From positions 1 to 15,987 of the forward strand of contig CAUWFN010000044.1 in NCBI GenBank assembly GCA_963558075.1: a stretch of 15,987 nt of DNA. Direction: 5' to 3'. Position 1 is the stretch's first letter. The number at the start of each line of letters is the position of its first letter. Under the pieces are notes generated by a model. The model was not told where the DNA came from. It saw nothing but the letters and a program-made list of their open reading frames with translations, and did no database searches. Shown here piece after piece: positions 7,302 through 14,629 of the stretch. The translations under genes were made by a program, and so were the position numbers. This DNA is from CALHKP01 sp963558075 (GTDB taxonomy: Bacteria; Bacillota; Clostridia; Peptostreptococcales; Anaerovoracaceae).

Positions 7302-8040
7302 TTATATCTTCCTCCATAATTTTTATGCACACTACAGTTATATTATCTCTTCCGCCGTTTGCATTTGCCTTTTCAACAAAGTCATCGCAAAGCTCCTGCA
7401 TAGAGCTATGCTTTGAGATAAGCGCTTCCATATTTGCTTTTTCTATCTCACCATAAAGTCCGTCAGTGCACATGAGAATTATATCTCCGGCCTTGAGTTT
7501 GACCTTGAAAAAGTCAACATCAATGGTCGTTTCAGCACCGATAGCCCTTGTAATCATGTGACGCTGTTCATGGTTTTCCGCTTCCTTCTCAGTTATTATT
7601 CCCTGTTTAAGCAAAGTATTTACATATGTGTGATCATCTGTAATCTGCGTTAAAATTTTATTTCTATAAACATAGGCTCTGCTGTCACCTACATTTAGAA
7701 TATACAAATCATTTCTGAATACGTATGCCGCTACCATCGTAGTAGCCATGCCGTGATTGGCTTCTTCTTTCTGCGACGAATCAAAGACCTTGTGGTTGAC
7801 GTCTTTTATGCACCTTAGAAAATAGTCTCTAATGTCTTCTTTTTCTCGAAGTTCATACAGAGGGTTTATCAAAATATATTCGGCCACCTCATTTACTGCC
7901 GTGCGGCTTGCGACCTCTCCGGAATTACCGCCGCCTACTCCGTCTGCCACAACAAAGACATTGCTCTTTTGCATTACTAGGCATGCATCCTCGTTATTTG
8001 CCCGTCTTACGCCTTTGTCCGTCCTGTATCCGACATCCAT
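7294..8040 (-). CDS. prpC: Stp1/PrpC-type PP2C Ser/Thr protein phosphatase
   Basis: This cytoplasmic metal-dependent phosphatase reverses phosphorylation by the PASTA kinase and its targets. All PP2C metal-binding motifs are visible: NNEDA with D18, VADGVGGG with D33, CTDG with D193 and GRDN with D232. LNVGDSRAYVY (115-125) and TDDHTYVN (134-141) are also typical. The 248-residue length is that of the minimal bacterial Stp/PrpC form, with no extra domains. The ATG at 8040 has AGGAGG nine bases upstream, inside rsmB, and shares one base with the rsmB TAA stop. Its own stop lies inside the pknB start (eight-base overlap). The cognate kinase being next door makes the assignment secure. Confidence 0.96.
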   Translation of the reverse strand: MDVGYRTDKGVRRANNEDACLVMQKSNVFVVADGVGGGNSGEVASRTAVNEVAEYILINPLYELREKEDIRDYFLRCIKDVNHKVFDSSQKEEANHGMATTMVAAYVFRNDLYILNVGDSRAYVYRNKILTQITDDHTYVNTLLKQGIITEKEAENHEQRHMITRAIGAETTIDVDFFKVKLKAGDIILMCTDGLYGEIEKANMEALISKHSSMQELCDDFVEKANANGGRDNITVVCIKIMEEDINE

Positions 8041-9341
8041 TAAGCCTTGCCTCCTGTCCGGCTAATTTTTTCAATTAATGCTACATAAAATCCGTCACAG
8101 CCGTCGCTTCCTGGAAGTAGCTGCCTTTGAAAAAAAAGCCTGAAATTACCATTCCCTGACAGAAAATCACTTACAACATTCTGATTTTCTATCTCATTAA
8201 TCGTACATGTGCTGTAAACCAGCCTACCGCCTTCTTTCAGATATTTTCCGGCATTTTCCAGTATTTTTAACTGCTTTTCTGCCAGATGCCTGAAGTTGTC
8301 TTTATTTTCTTTGTATTTAATTTCCGGTTTTCTTCTGATTACCCCAAGTCCCGAGCAAGGAACGTCCGCAAGAATCATATCTGCAGACTCTGCAAGCTCA
8401 TCATTATATTCGGTTCCATCCTGAAGTACTGTAGTTACAATATCGATTCCAAGTCTTTCGGCCTGCTTATCTATTAGATTTAGCTTATGATTATATATAT
8501 CAGCAGCAATCACTCTGCCTCGATTTCCCATAATTTCAGCCATAGCCAAAGTCTTTCCTCCAGGAGCTGCACACATATCTATTACAGTGCAACCTTCTTC
8601 TGGTGCAAGAACCTCAGCCGCATAAGAAGACTCTTCATTTTGAATTGAGCATAGACCATCAGAATAAAACCTAGAATCTACAATCCCGCTTCCTTCTATA
8701 CTGCATGATCCTGTTGAAATCTCAGACTTTTCTGGTCTGAAACCTTCCTGTTCGAGCAAATCAATAAGCTCATCTATATCACATTTTAGCCTGTTTGCTC
8801 TAAGCGTCGTCTTTGGTGATGTATTGCTAAATGAAAGAACTGCCTCTGTCTCTTCACTTCCTAGTTGCTCAAGCCACATTTTGACAATCGCAGGATTACA
8901 GGAATATTTTACAGATAAATATCTGCATTCATCCTCTTCTCTTTCCGGTAGAGATAGCGAGTCTCTCTTTTTCAGAAAGCTTCTTAATACGCCATTAACA
9001 AAACCATCTCTTCCTTTTGCAACTTTTCTTGCTAGGGATACAGTTTCGTTTACTGCCGCATAATCAGGAACAGAGTCCATGAAAACTATCTGATACACTC
9101 CCATTCTTAGAAGAACGAGCAGACTGCTTTTCACACTTTTTAGTCCACGCGATACAAGGCTGTCTAAAAAATAGTCTATGTATATCCTATTTTCTGTAAC
9201 CCCATATACGATTTCGCGGACAAAAGCCGGTGAAGGAGGTTTTTCCTCATTTATTATTCTATTAAGTTCTATATTTGAATACGATTTTCTTTTTTCCATA
9301 GATAAAAGAACCGTATATGCAGCTTTTCTGTTTAAATCCAT
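8040..9341 (-). CDS. rsmB: 16S rRNA (cytosine(967)-C(5))-methyltransferase RsmB
   Basis: RsmB (Sun/Fmu) methylates C967 of 16S rRNA using S-adenosylmethionine. An N-terminal NusB-like helical domain (about 1-125) precedes the Rossmann methyltransferase domain (about 165-425). The SAM loop is DMCAAPGGKT (255-264). The two family cysteines are C329 in DVPCSG and C379 in YSTCT. Length is 433 residues, as expected. The ATG at 9341 follows a TGAGG site and lies 10 bases after the fmt stop. In Bacillus-type clusters rlmN usually follows this gene. Here the stop codon overlaps the prpC start by one base instead. Confidence 0.95.
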   Translation of the reverse strand: MDLNRKAAYTVLLSMEKRKSYSNIELNRIINEEKPPSPAFVREIVYGVTENRIYIDYFLDSLVSRGLKSVKSSLLVLLRMGVYQIVFMDSVPDYAAVNETVSLARKVAKGRDGFVNGVLRSFLKKRDSLSLPEREEDECRYLSVKYSCNPAIVKMWLEQLGSEETEAVLSFSNTSPKTTLRANRLKCDIDELIDLLEQEGFRPEKSEISTGSCSIEGSGIVDSRFYSDGLCSIQNEESSYAAEVLAPEEGCTVIDMCAAPGGKTLAMAEIMGNRGRVIAADIYNHKLNLIDKQAERLGIDIVTTVLQDGTEYNDELAESADMILADVPCSGLGVIRRKPEIKYKENKDNFRHLAEKQLKILENAGKYLKEGGRLVYSTCTINEIENQNVVSDFLSGNGNFRLFFQRQLLPGSDGCDGFYVALIEKISRTGGKA

Positions 9342-9351
9342 ATTTCCTCAA

Positions 9352-10281
9352 TTACTTTAATACAGTGCCTATCTCTATTTTGTTTCCTCTTAGAAATGCA
9401 TCTGAAGCCATTGCCTTTTTACCTGGCATCTGAAGCTTTGTTATTCTAAGAATTCCTGATTTGCAGGCAACATCTATACCCTCAGGTCCTACTGCTATAA
9501 CGCATCCAGGTTCTTTAGCACTGTTTCCTTCGCAAATTTCTGCACCTCTGATTTTCATGGTGGCATCGTTATATTTGCAGAATGCTCCAGGCCAAGAATC
9601 AAAGGCTCTTACCTGTCTTTCTATCTCCTCAGCAGTTTTGTTTTCGAAATCAATTCTGCCGTCTTCTTTTCTGATCATCCCTACATAATTTGCAAGTCTG
9701 TCATCCTGTTTTTCCGGTGTAATCTCACCATTTTCTATTAGAGGCAGAGTCTTTACAAGAAGCTCTGCACCTATTTTGCCAAGCTCATCATGAAGAACGT
9801 CAGCTGTCATTCCTTCTATATTTATTTCAGCTTTTGAAAGCATGTCACCTGTATCAAGTCCTTCTGCCATCTGCATTATAGTTACACCGCTTGTTTTCTC
9901 TCCGTCCAAAATAACATGCTGTATAGGTGAAGCACCTCTGTACTTTGGAAGAAGTGAAGCATGAACGTTAATACATCCAAAGCGCGGAAGCTCAAGTATT
10001 TCTTTTGGTATAATCTGTCCATAAGCAGCTACGACAATTATATCAGGACCATACTCTCTGAGCTTATCCATGACTTCTTCATTTCCCTTTACCTTCTCCG
10101 GCTGAATTACCTCAATTCCGTGCTCAAGAGCAAGAGCCTTTACAGGTGTTACTGTAACTTTTCCACGGTTTCTTGCTTTGTCAGGCTGAGTGAAAACATA
10201 TCCTATTTCAAGGTCTGCCTTTATCATGGCATCTAAAATCATCATAGCAAAATCAGGAGTTCCCATAAATACGGTTTTCAT
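9352..10281 (-). CDS. fmt: Methionyl-tRNA formyltransferase
   Basis: Fmt transfers a formyl group from 10-formyltetrahydrofolate to Met-tRNA(fMet) for translation initiation. The formyltransferase core has the expected catalytic trio, N105 and H107 in NVHASLLPKYRG and D143 in GLDTGDML. FMGTPDFA (5-12) is typical of the N-terminus. The C-terminal OB-fold domain for tRNA binding follows from about residue 205. The protein has 309 residues. The frame also allows a TTG at 10287, but the AGGGGG site would then be only one base away; it is seven bases from the ATG at 10281, which is taken. It follows def by 15 bases, the classic def-fmt pair that adds and removes the formyl group. Confidence 0.96.
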   Translation of the reverse strand: MKTVFMGTPDFAMMILDAMIKADLEIGYVFTQPDKARNRGKVTVTPVKALALEHGIEVIQPEKVKGNEEVMDKLREYGPDIIVVAAYGQIIPKEILELPRFGCINVHASLLPKYRGASPIQHVILDGEKTSGVTIMQMAEGLDTGDMLSKAEINIEGMTADVLHDELGKIGAELLVKTLPLIENGEITPEKQDDRLANYVGMIRKEDGRIDFENKTAEEIERQVRAFDSWPGAFCKYNDATMKIRGAEICEGNSAKEPGCVIAVGPEGIDVACKSGILRITKLQMPGKKAMASDAFLRGNKIEIGTVLK

Positions 10282-10288
10282 TTGCAAT

Positions 10289-10294
10289 CCCCCT
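10289..10294 (-). promoter_or_regulatory. Ribosome binding site that decides the fmt start
   Basis: AGGGGG is seven bases from the ATG at 10281 and one base from the in-frame TTG at 10287. The ATG is therefore the likely start. The site lies within the 15-base def-fmt spacer. Confidence 0.6.
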
Positions 10295-10296
10295 TT

Positions 10297-10770
10297 TTAC
10301 TGCTCTTCAAGATCTTTTTCGCTTATTACGTTTTCTGCTTTATCTGTATATAAAATACCATCAAGATGGTCATTTTCATGACACATTACACGAGCATGAA
10401 ATCCCTCGAAATCGTAAACCTGCTCATTTCCGTCAAGGTCAAGAGCCTTTATCTTTATTTTTTCTGGTCTTTCCACTGTTCCTAGATATCCAGGAACAGA
10501 TAGACATCCTTCCATATCCTTCTGTGAACCTTCAGCCTCCAAGATTTCTGGATTAATCATATAATAAAGCTCACCAGGTACAGGTTCTGCAACAAACATT
10601 CTTCTCATGATACCAATCTGAGGTGCTGCAAGGCCTACACCCATTTCTTCTCTCATAGTCTCTACCATATCTTCCATATTCTGTCTTATACGGTCAGTAA
10701 CCTCACTAATTTCTCTGCATTTTTTTCTAAGAATCGGATCGCCTTCCGTTACAACTTTTCTTAATGCCAT
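10297..10770 (-). CDS. def: Peptide deformylase
   Basis: Def removes the N-formyl group from nascent polypeptides at the ribosome exit and is a metalloenzyme. The three conserved motifs are intact: GVGLAAPQIG (44-53), EGCLS (87-91, metal ligand C89) and HENDH (131-135, ligands H131 and H135, catalytic E132). Length is 157 residues, in the range of the short type 1 forms. The ATG at 10770 has a near-perfect TAGGAGGT five bases upstream; the TAG in it is the priA stop codon, so the two genes are tightly linked with a 10-base gap. Confidence 0.96.
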   Translation of the reverse strand: MALRKVVTEGDPILRKKCREISEVTDRIRQNMEDMVETMREEMGVGLAAPQIGIMRRMFVAEPVPGELYYMINPEILEAEGSQKDMEGCLSVPGYLGTVERPEKIKIKALDLDGNEQVYDFEGFHARVMCHENDHLDGILYTDKAENVISEKDLEEQ

Positions 10771-10780
10771 TTTTTACCTC

Positions 10781-12787
10781 CTAAAACGAACTATACGGAT
10801 TCACATCTATTATCAAAGATATGTCATCCCTGTTCTTAAGTATTCTTCTGTTAAAATTTCTAAGATAATATATATATTTATTTCTATCGCCCTTTTGCGA
10901 TTTAATCAGTATATAGTATCTAAAGCTATCATTTCCTTTGAAATTAAACGACAGCTTAGGCTTGAAAATACAGCTGTTTTCTGTTATATCTGCAGAAAGC
11001 AGGTATTCCCTACACTCAGATGCATATCTTACTGCTAGGCTTTCGTCCTTTGATGTAAACTCTGCCATTATCAAATCTGCAAAAGGTGGGTAACTCATAA
11101 GTTCTCTATGCTGTATCTCCGTCCGAAAAAAACTATCATAGTCATATTCAGCTGCCGCTTTTATTGCAAAATTATCTGGGTTATAAGTCTGCACAACGAC
11201 CTTTCCCTGATTGTCACCTCGCCCCGCGCGTCCTGCAACCTGAGTTACAAGCTGAAACGTACGCTCAGTAGATCTATAATCTGGAATATTAAGGCTTGCA
11301 TCTGCTGCAATTACACCTACAAGACCCACATTTTTAAAATCGAGTCCCTTTGCAACAAGCTGCGTTCCTATAAGTATTTCAGTCTTCTTCTTAGAAAAAC
11401 TGCTAAGAATTTTGTTTATTTCGCGGTTATTTTTCGCACTATCAAGATCAAAGCGCCCTACCGTATAATCCGGAAACATCTCTTGCGTAAACTCTTCTAC
11501 TTTTTCTGTTCCGACGCCAAAATATTTTATATATTTACTTCCGCACTCGGGACACTCCGATGGAAGAGGAAACTTCCTTCCGCAGTAGTGACACATCACA
11601 GCATTATCCTTCTTGTGATATGTGAGAGAAATTCCGCACTCTTTGCAGGTCAAAACTTCCCCGCATTCCCTGCATGATATAAAAGTTGAATATCCTCGTC
11701 TGTTTAAAAACAATATAACCTGCTGCCCAGACTCGAGAGTCTCTGATATTCTTCTATAAAGGAGATCACTAAAAACAGTTCTGTTTCCACATTTTAGCTC
11801 TTCCCTCATGTCGACGATTTCCACCTCGGGCATGCTGTTACCGTTATATCTTTCTTTAAGCTCTATGAGCTTATATATGCCTTCTTTGCTTCTCTGATAC
11901 GAAACAACCGAAGGTGTTGCGCTTCCGAGAATAAGAACGCCGTCGTAATACTTAGAACGCTTATAGGCGATATCAACTGTCTCATACTTTGGAGTCTGGT
12001 CTGATTTATATGTGGCCTCGTGCTCCTCGTCCATAATGATTACGCCGATATTCTCAAGGGGGGCAAATACACCAAGCCTAGCTCCTATGACAATCTTTGC
12101 CTCTCCTCGCCTGATTCTCACCCACTCATCAAAGCGCTCACGCATCGTAAGCTTACTATGAAGTATTGCAATATTATCTGCTCCAAACCTTGCAATAAAC
12201 CTATCGGTAATTTGCCTTGTCAGCGCAATTTCTGGAACAAGCATAAGAGCAGTTTTTCCTTTTGACAAAGCTTTTGCTATCGACTGCATGTAAACTTCTG
12301 TTTTTCCGCTTCCCGTAACACCGTGAATCAGAAAACTTTCATGCTTTTCATTTTCCATCGCCTCTGCAATTTTCTTGCAGGCCTCACTCTGCTCTTCTGT
12401 AAGTTCCTCTATATTAAGATTTTCTCCTGTCATATCCTTGAGGGGCTTTTTTTCTTTTCCTTCCTTTGCAGGTTTTCCTTTCGGAACAAAACACCTCACC
12501 GCGTCATAATATTTTATTCCGTATCTTTGACACATCCACCTTGTGGTTTCTATCATCTCCTCATTAAGTGAAAGTACCTCATCTACGGAAAGAATTTCTT
12601 TGATCTTTGACTCATCACAGTCCGGCACCACATCCGTCTCAAAAACATATCCTCTAATTTCTTTGTTTTTGGAATTGAATGACACGCTTACAAGATCTCC
12701 GACCTTTATGGAGTCATCTGCTTTATATGTAAAGAGAGAATCCGTAAACCGGCTGTTTTTGTCTATTACTACATTTACATATTTCAC
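10781..12787 (-). CDS. priA: Primosomal protein N' (replication restart helicase PriA), short form
   Basis: PriA recognises stalled forks and reloads the replicative helicase. A 3'-OH-binding domain (about 1-100) is followed at once by the superfamily 2 helicase core: Walker A GVTGSGKT (156-163), DEEH (253-256), LGSATPS (287-293) and LVAKGLDF (477-484). Eight cysteines for two zinc sites interrupt the core (C372, C375, C381, C384, C399, C402, C412, C415). VTQVAGRAGRG (514-524) and the C-terminal domain ending DVNPYSSF follow. At 668 residues it is short. The winged-helix domain expected between residues 100 and 130 is replaced by a Lys/Glu-rich linker. The start is GTG with AGGAGG five bases upstream; no ATG lies nearby in frame. 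It opens the conserved priA-def-fmt block. Confidence 0.95.
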   Translation of the reverse strand: MKYVNVVIDKNSRFTDSLFTYKADDSIKVGDLVSVSFNSKNKEIRGYVFETDVVPDCDESKIKEILSVDEVLSLNEEMIETTRWMCQRYGIKYYDAVRCFVPKGKPAKEGKEKKPLKDMTGENLNIEELTEEQSEACKKIAEAMENEKHESFLIHGVTGSGKTEVYMQSIAKALSKGKTALMLVPEIALTRQITDRFIARFGADNIAILHSKLTMRERFDEWVRIRRGEAKIVIGARLGVFAPLENIGVIIMDEEHEATYKSDQTPKYETVDIAYKRSKYYDGVLILGSATPSVVSYQRSKEGIYKLIELKERYNGNSMPEVEIVDMREELKCGNRTVFSDLLYRRISETLESGQQVILFLNRRGYSTFISCRECGEVLTCKECGISLTYHKKDNAVMCHYCGRKFPLPSECPECGSKYIKYFGVGTEKVEEFTQEMFPDYTVGRFDLDSAKNNREINKILSSFSKKKTEILIGTQLVAKGLDFKNVGLVGVIAADASLNIPDYRSTERTFQLVTQVAGRAGRGDNQGKVVVQTYNPDNFAIKAAAEYDYDSFFRTEIQHRELMSYPPFADLIMAEFTSKDESLAVRYASECREYLLSADITENSCIFKPKLSFNFKGNDSFRYYILIKSQKGDRNKYIYYLRNFNRRILKNRDDISLIIDVNPYSSF

Positions 12788-12792
12788 AATTG

Positions 12793-12798
12793 CCTCCT
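12793..12798 (-). promoter_or_regulatory. Ribosome binding site supporting the priA GTG start
   Basis: A consensus AGGAGG five bases upstream of GTG at 12787 supports this uncommon start codon. A small inverted repeat CAGCT/AGCTG (12801-12815) lies two bases upstream of it in the 45-base asnA-priA spacer. It lacks a U-tract and is too short to call a terminator. Confidence 0.6.
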
Positions 12799-12832
12799 GT
12801 CAGCTAAATAAGCTGTGCTCTTCCTTCTGATA

Positions 12833-13843
12833 CTACAGCAGGAAGATGTTGTTTCTTCTGCATTCTATGTCCATTTCCTCAGGCCATACTGATACCTGCA
12901 CTTCTCCAATATGAGCCTTGCGCAGGAAGAACATACAAAGTCTACTCTGTCCTATTCCTCCTCCAATTGAGTAAGGAAGCTCGTTGTTCAGTACTGCCTT
13001 CTGGAATGCATACTCTCTTCTCTCATCTGCTCCTGCAAGTGTAAGCTGTCTGTCCATAGCCTCTGCGTCAACTCTAATACCCATAGATGAAACTTCAAAT
13101 GCCATATCAAGTACATCGTTCCACAGAATAATGTCTCCGTTAAGTTCCCAGTCATCGTAGTCAGGTGAACGTCCGTCATGAGGCTCTCCTGAGTTCAGTT
13201 TTCCACCGATTTTTTCGATGAAAACTGCTCCGTGAGCTTTAGTTATTAGGTTTTCTCTTTCCTTTGGAGTCTTGTCAGGGTAAAGATCCTCAAGCTCCTG
13301 AGTTGTTATGAAATAAATCTCGTTTGGAATTTCTGTCTGAACTTCCCTATAAAGTCTGTTTACATAATCTCCGAGATTTTTGATTGCATTGTAAATAGTT
13401 GTAACAGTCTCATGTAAATACTCTGTAGTTCTCTGATCCTTTGTTATAACCTTTTCCCAGTCCCACTGGTCTACGTAGATTGAATGAATATTGTCAAGAT
13501 CCTCATCTCTTCTGATTGCATTCATGTCAGTATAAAGTCCGTGACCTGGTTTGATTCCGTATTTACCAAGAGCCATTCTCTTCCACTTTGCAAGTGACTG
13601 AACAATTTCTACTTTTCTTTCGTCCATGTCCTTAAGCGTAAAATCAACTCTTCTCTCAAATCCGTTCAGATTGTCATTTAGTCCGCTTTCCGGAATAACA
13701 AACAGCGGTGCTGAAACTCGTCTGAGATTCAGACCGTAAGCCAGCTCCTGCTGGAAGTAGTCTTTGATTTTTTTGATTGCCCTTTGTGTTTCCAGCGGCG
13801 GTATTAGCGGTTTGTAATTTTCTGGTTTGATTAAATAAGACAT
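12833..13843 (-). CDS. asnA: Aspartate-ammonia ligase (asparagine synthetase A)
   Basis: AsnA makes asparagine from aspartate, ammonia and ATP in the cytoplasm; its fold is that of a class II aminoacyl-tRNA synthetase core. Family motifs run through the 336 residues: NLRRVSAPLF (39-48), QSLAKWKRM (82-90), TDMNAIRRDED (105-115), HSIYVDQWDWE (120-130) and, near the C-terminus, a glycine-rich SIGGGIGQSRLCMFF stretch. Length matches the family (about 330). The ATG at 13843 has AGGAG six bases upstream. It sits between queH and priA, 49 bases after queH and 45 before priA, in neither case a usual partner. No T-box leader or clear promoter can be seen in the 49-base upstream spacer, so it is probably read from upstream. 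Confidence 0.96.
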   Translation of the reverse strand: MSYLIKPENYKPLIPPLETQRAIKKIKDYFQQELAYGLNLRRVSAPLFVIPESGLNDNLNGFERRVDFTLKDMDERKVEIVQSLAKWKRMALGKYGIKPGHGLYTDMNAIRRDEDLDNIHSIYVDQWDWEKVITKDQRTTEYLHETVTTIYNAIKNLGDYVNRLYREVQTEIPNEIYFITTQELEDLYPDKTPKERENLITKAHGAVFIEKIGGKLNSGEPHDGRSPDYDDWELNGDIILWNDVLDMAFEVSSMGIRVDAEAMDRQLTLAGADERREYAFQKAVLNNELPYSIGGGIGQSRLCMFFLRKAHIGEVQVSVWPEEMDIECRRNNIFLL

Positions 13844-13892
13844 CTGTTTCTCCTTTGTTTTTATATATTATCTATTGCTTTTGATTTATATC

Positions 13893-14546
13893 CTAGCGTT
13901 TTGAGTACTCACAGCCACAGTAATTCTGGCGGTACAGCTCATGCTCCTTAGAAAGCTCTATGCTTCTTTGGAAGCCCGCCTTTTTCTTGAAATCCATATC
14001 AAGAAACTCTATTCCTTCGGCTTCTGCGATTTCATTTCCAAGTTCAGAAATCAATTTGTAATTCTTGTGAGGGCTGACTGTAAGTGTCGTTGCAAACATA
14101 TCAAAATCGTGCTTTTTTCCGTATTTTGCCGTACCTGTCAGTCTCTGGCGAAAGCATACCGTGCAGCGTTTTCCACCTTCCGGTTCAGACGCATACTCAG
14201 ATGCAATATCAAAGTATTCCCTCGGATCGTAACTGCCTTCAATAAATTTGATCTTTGTATTGAAAGGATTGTCCTCGTTGAACTCGTTTATATACTTTAT
14301 CTGATTCTTCTTTCGAAGCTCATATTCCTCGCTATCTGTTATGCATGGATTATAAAAGAACACACTTATATTGTAATCCGGCGCCAGTCTCTCTATTACA
14401 GACGTACTACATGGTCCGCAGCAGCTGTGCAAAATGAGCCTCGGCTTTGTTATATTAAAATCAATATTTTCACAGATATCGCAGGCCGATCCACTGCTGA
14501 TTCCGCCTCCGTTAACGACTGTATGAATGCACTCTTTTCCCATCAT
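13893..14546 (-). CDS. queH: Epoxyqueuosine reductase QueH
   Basis: QueH (formerly DUF208) reduces epoxyqueuosine to queuosine in the wobble position of GUN-anticodon tRNAs and replaces the unrelated cobalamin enzyme QueG in many anaerobes. Diagnostic motifs: LHSCCGPC (39-46), EGGKRCTVCF with C128 and C131, TTLTVSPHK (153-161), GFQRSIELSKEHELYRQ (191-207) and a terminal YCGC (209-212). These provide the cysteines for the iron-sulfur cluster and the C-terminal redox pair known in the family. Residues 1-35 are an N-terminal extension with three further cysteines (C6, C22, C25). The frame opens at a GTG (14552), but that codon overlaps the AAGGAG site; ATG 14546 (five bases away) is chosen, with ATG 14543 possible. 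It is the first gene of the minus-strand operon. Confidence 0.92.
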   Translation of the reverse strand: MMGKECIHTVVNGGGISSGSACDICENIDFNITKPRLILHSCCGPCSTSVIERLAPDYNISVFFYNPCITDSEEYELRKKNQIKYINEFNEDNPFNTKIKFIEGSYDPREYFDIASEYASEPEGGKRCTVCFRQRLTGTAKYGKKHDFDMFATTLTVSPHKNYKLISELGNEIAEAEGIEFLDMDFKKKAGFQRSIELSKEHELYRQNYCGCEYSKR

Positions 14547-14551
14547 CGCCA

Positions 14552-14557
14552 CTCCTT
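14552..14557 (-). promoter_or_regulatory. Ribosome binding site that decides the queH start
   Basis: AAGGAG lies five bases from ATG 14546 and eight bases from ATG 14543, and it overlaps the alternative GTG at 14552. The GTG start is therefore excluded, and one of the two adjacent ATGs is used. Confidence 0.6.
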
Positions 14558-14558
14558 A

Positions 14559-14585
14559 TTGACTAAACTTGTGCCATTGTATAAT
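14559..14585 (+). promoter_or_regulatory. Predicted promoter for the ytqA-ybaK pair
   Basis: TTGACT (14559-14564) and a perfect TATAAT (14580-14585) are separated by 15 bases, shorter than the 17-base optimum. The leader would be about 38 bases. The region is strongly AT-rich and divergent from queH. On the minus strand TATACT and TTGAAC elements occur but not at good spacing, so I do not call a separate queH promoter. Confidence 0.5.
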
Positions 14586-14629
14586 ATATTAGTATAACAT
14601 AATAGACGTTCAAATTAAAGGGGTTTAGA

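Noticed and set aside
11108..11677. A 189-codon open frame on the plus strand inside priA
   Set aside because: It is antisense to the zinc-site and helicase region of priA. Its product is a low-complexity Ile/Tyr/Arg-rich shadow translation.
12801..12815. Small inverted repeat between asnA and priA considered as a terminator
   Set aside because: The stem has only five pairs and no U-tract follows on either strand. It more likely has no role or a minor effect on priA translation.
13844..13892. AT-rich asnA upstream spacer considered as a promoter or T-box leader
   Set aside because: At 49 bases it is far too short for a T-box, and although TATA-like words occur, no -35 box lies at a suitable distance.
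13941..14597. A 218-codon open frame on the plus strand opposite queH
   Set aside because: It is fully antisense to a gene with strong family motifs, has no good ribosome binding site, and its translation is unlike any protein family, being rich in Cys/Ile/Leu runs.
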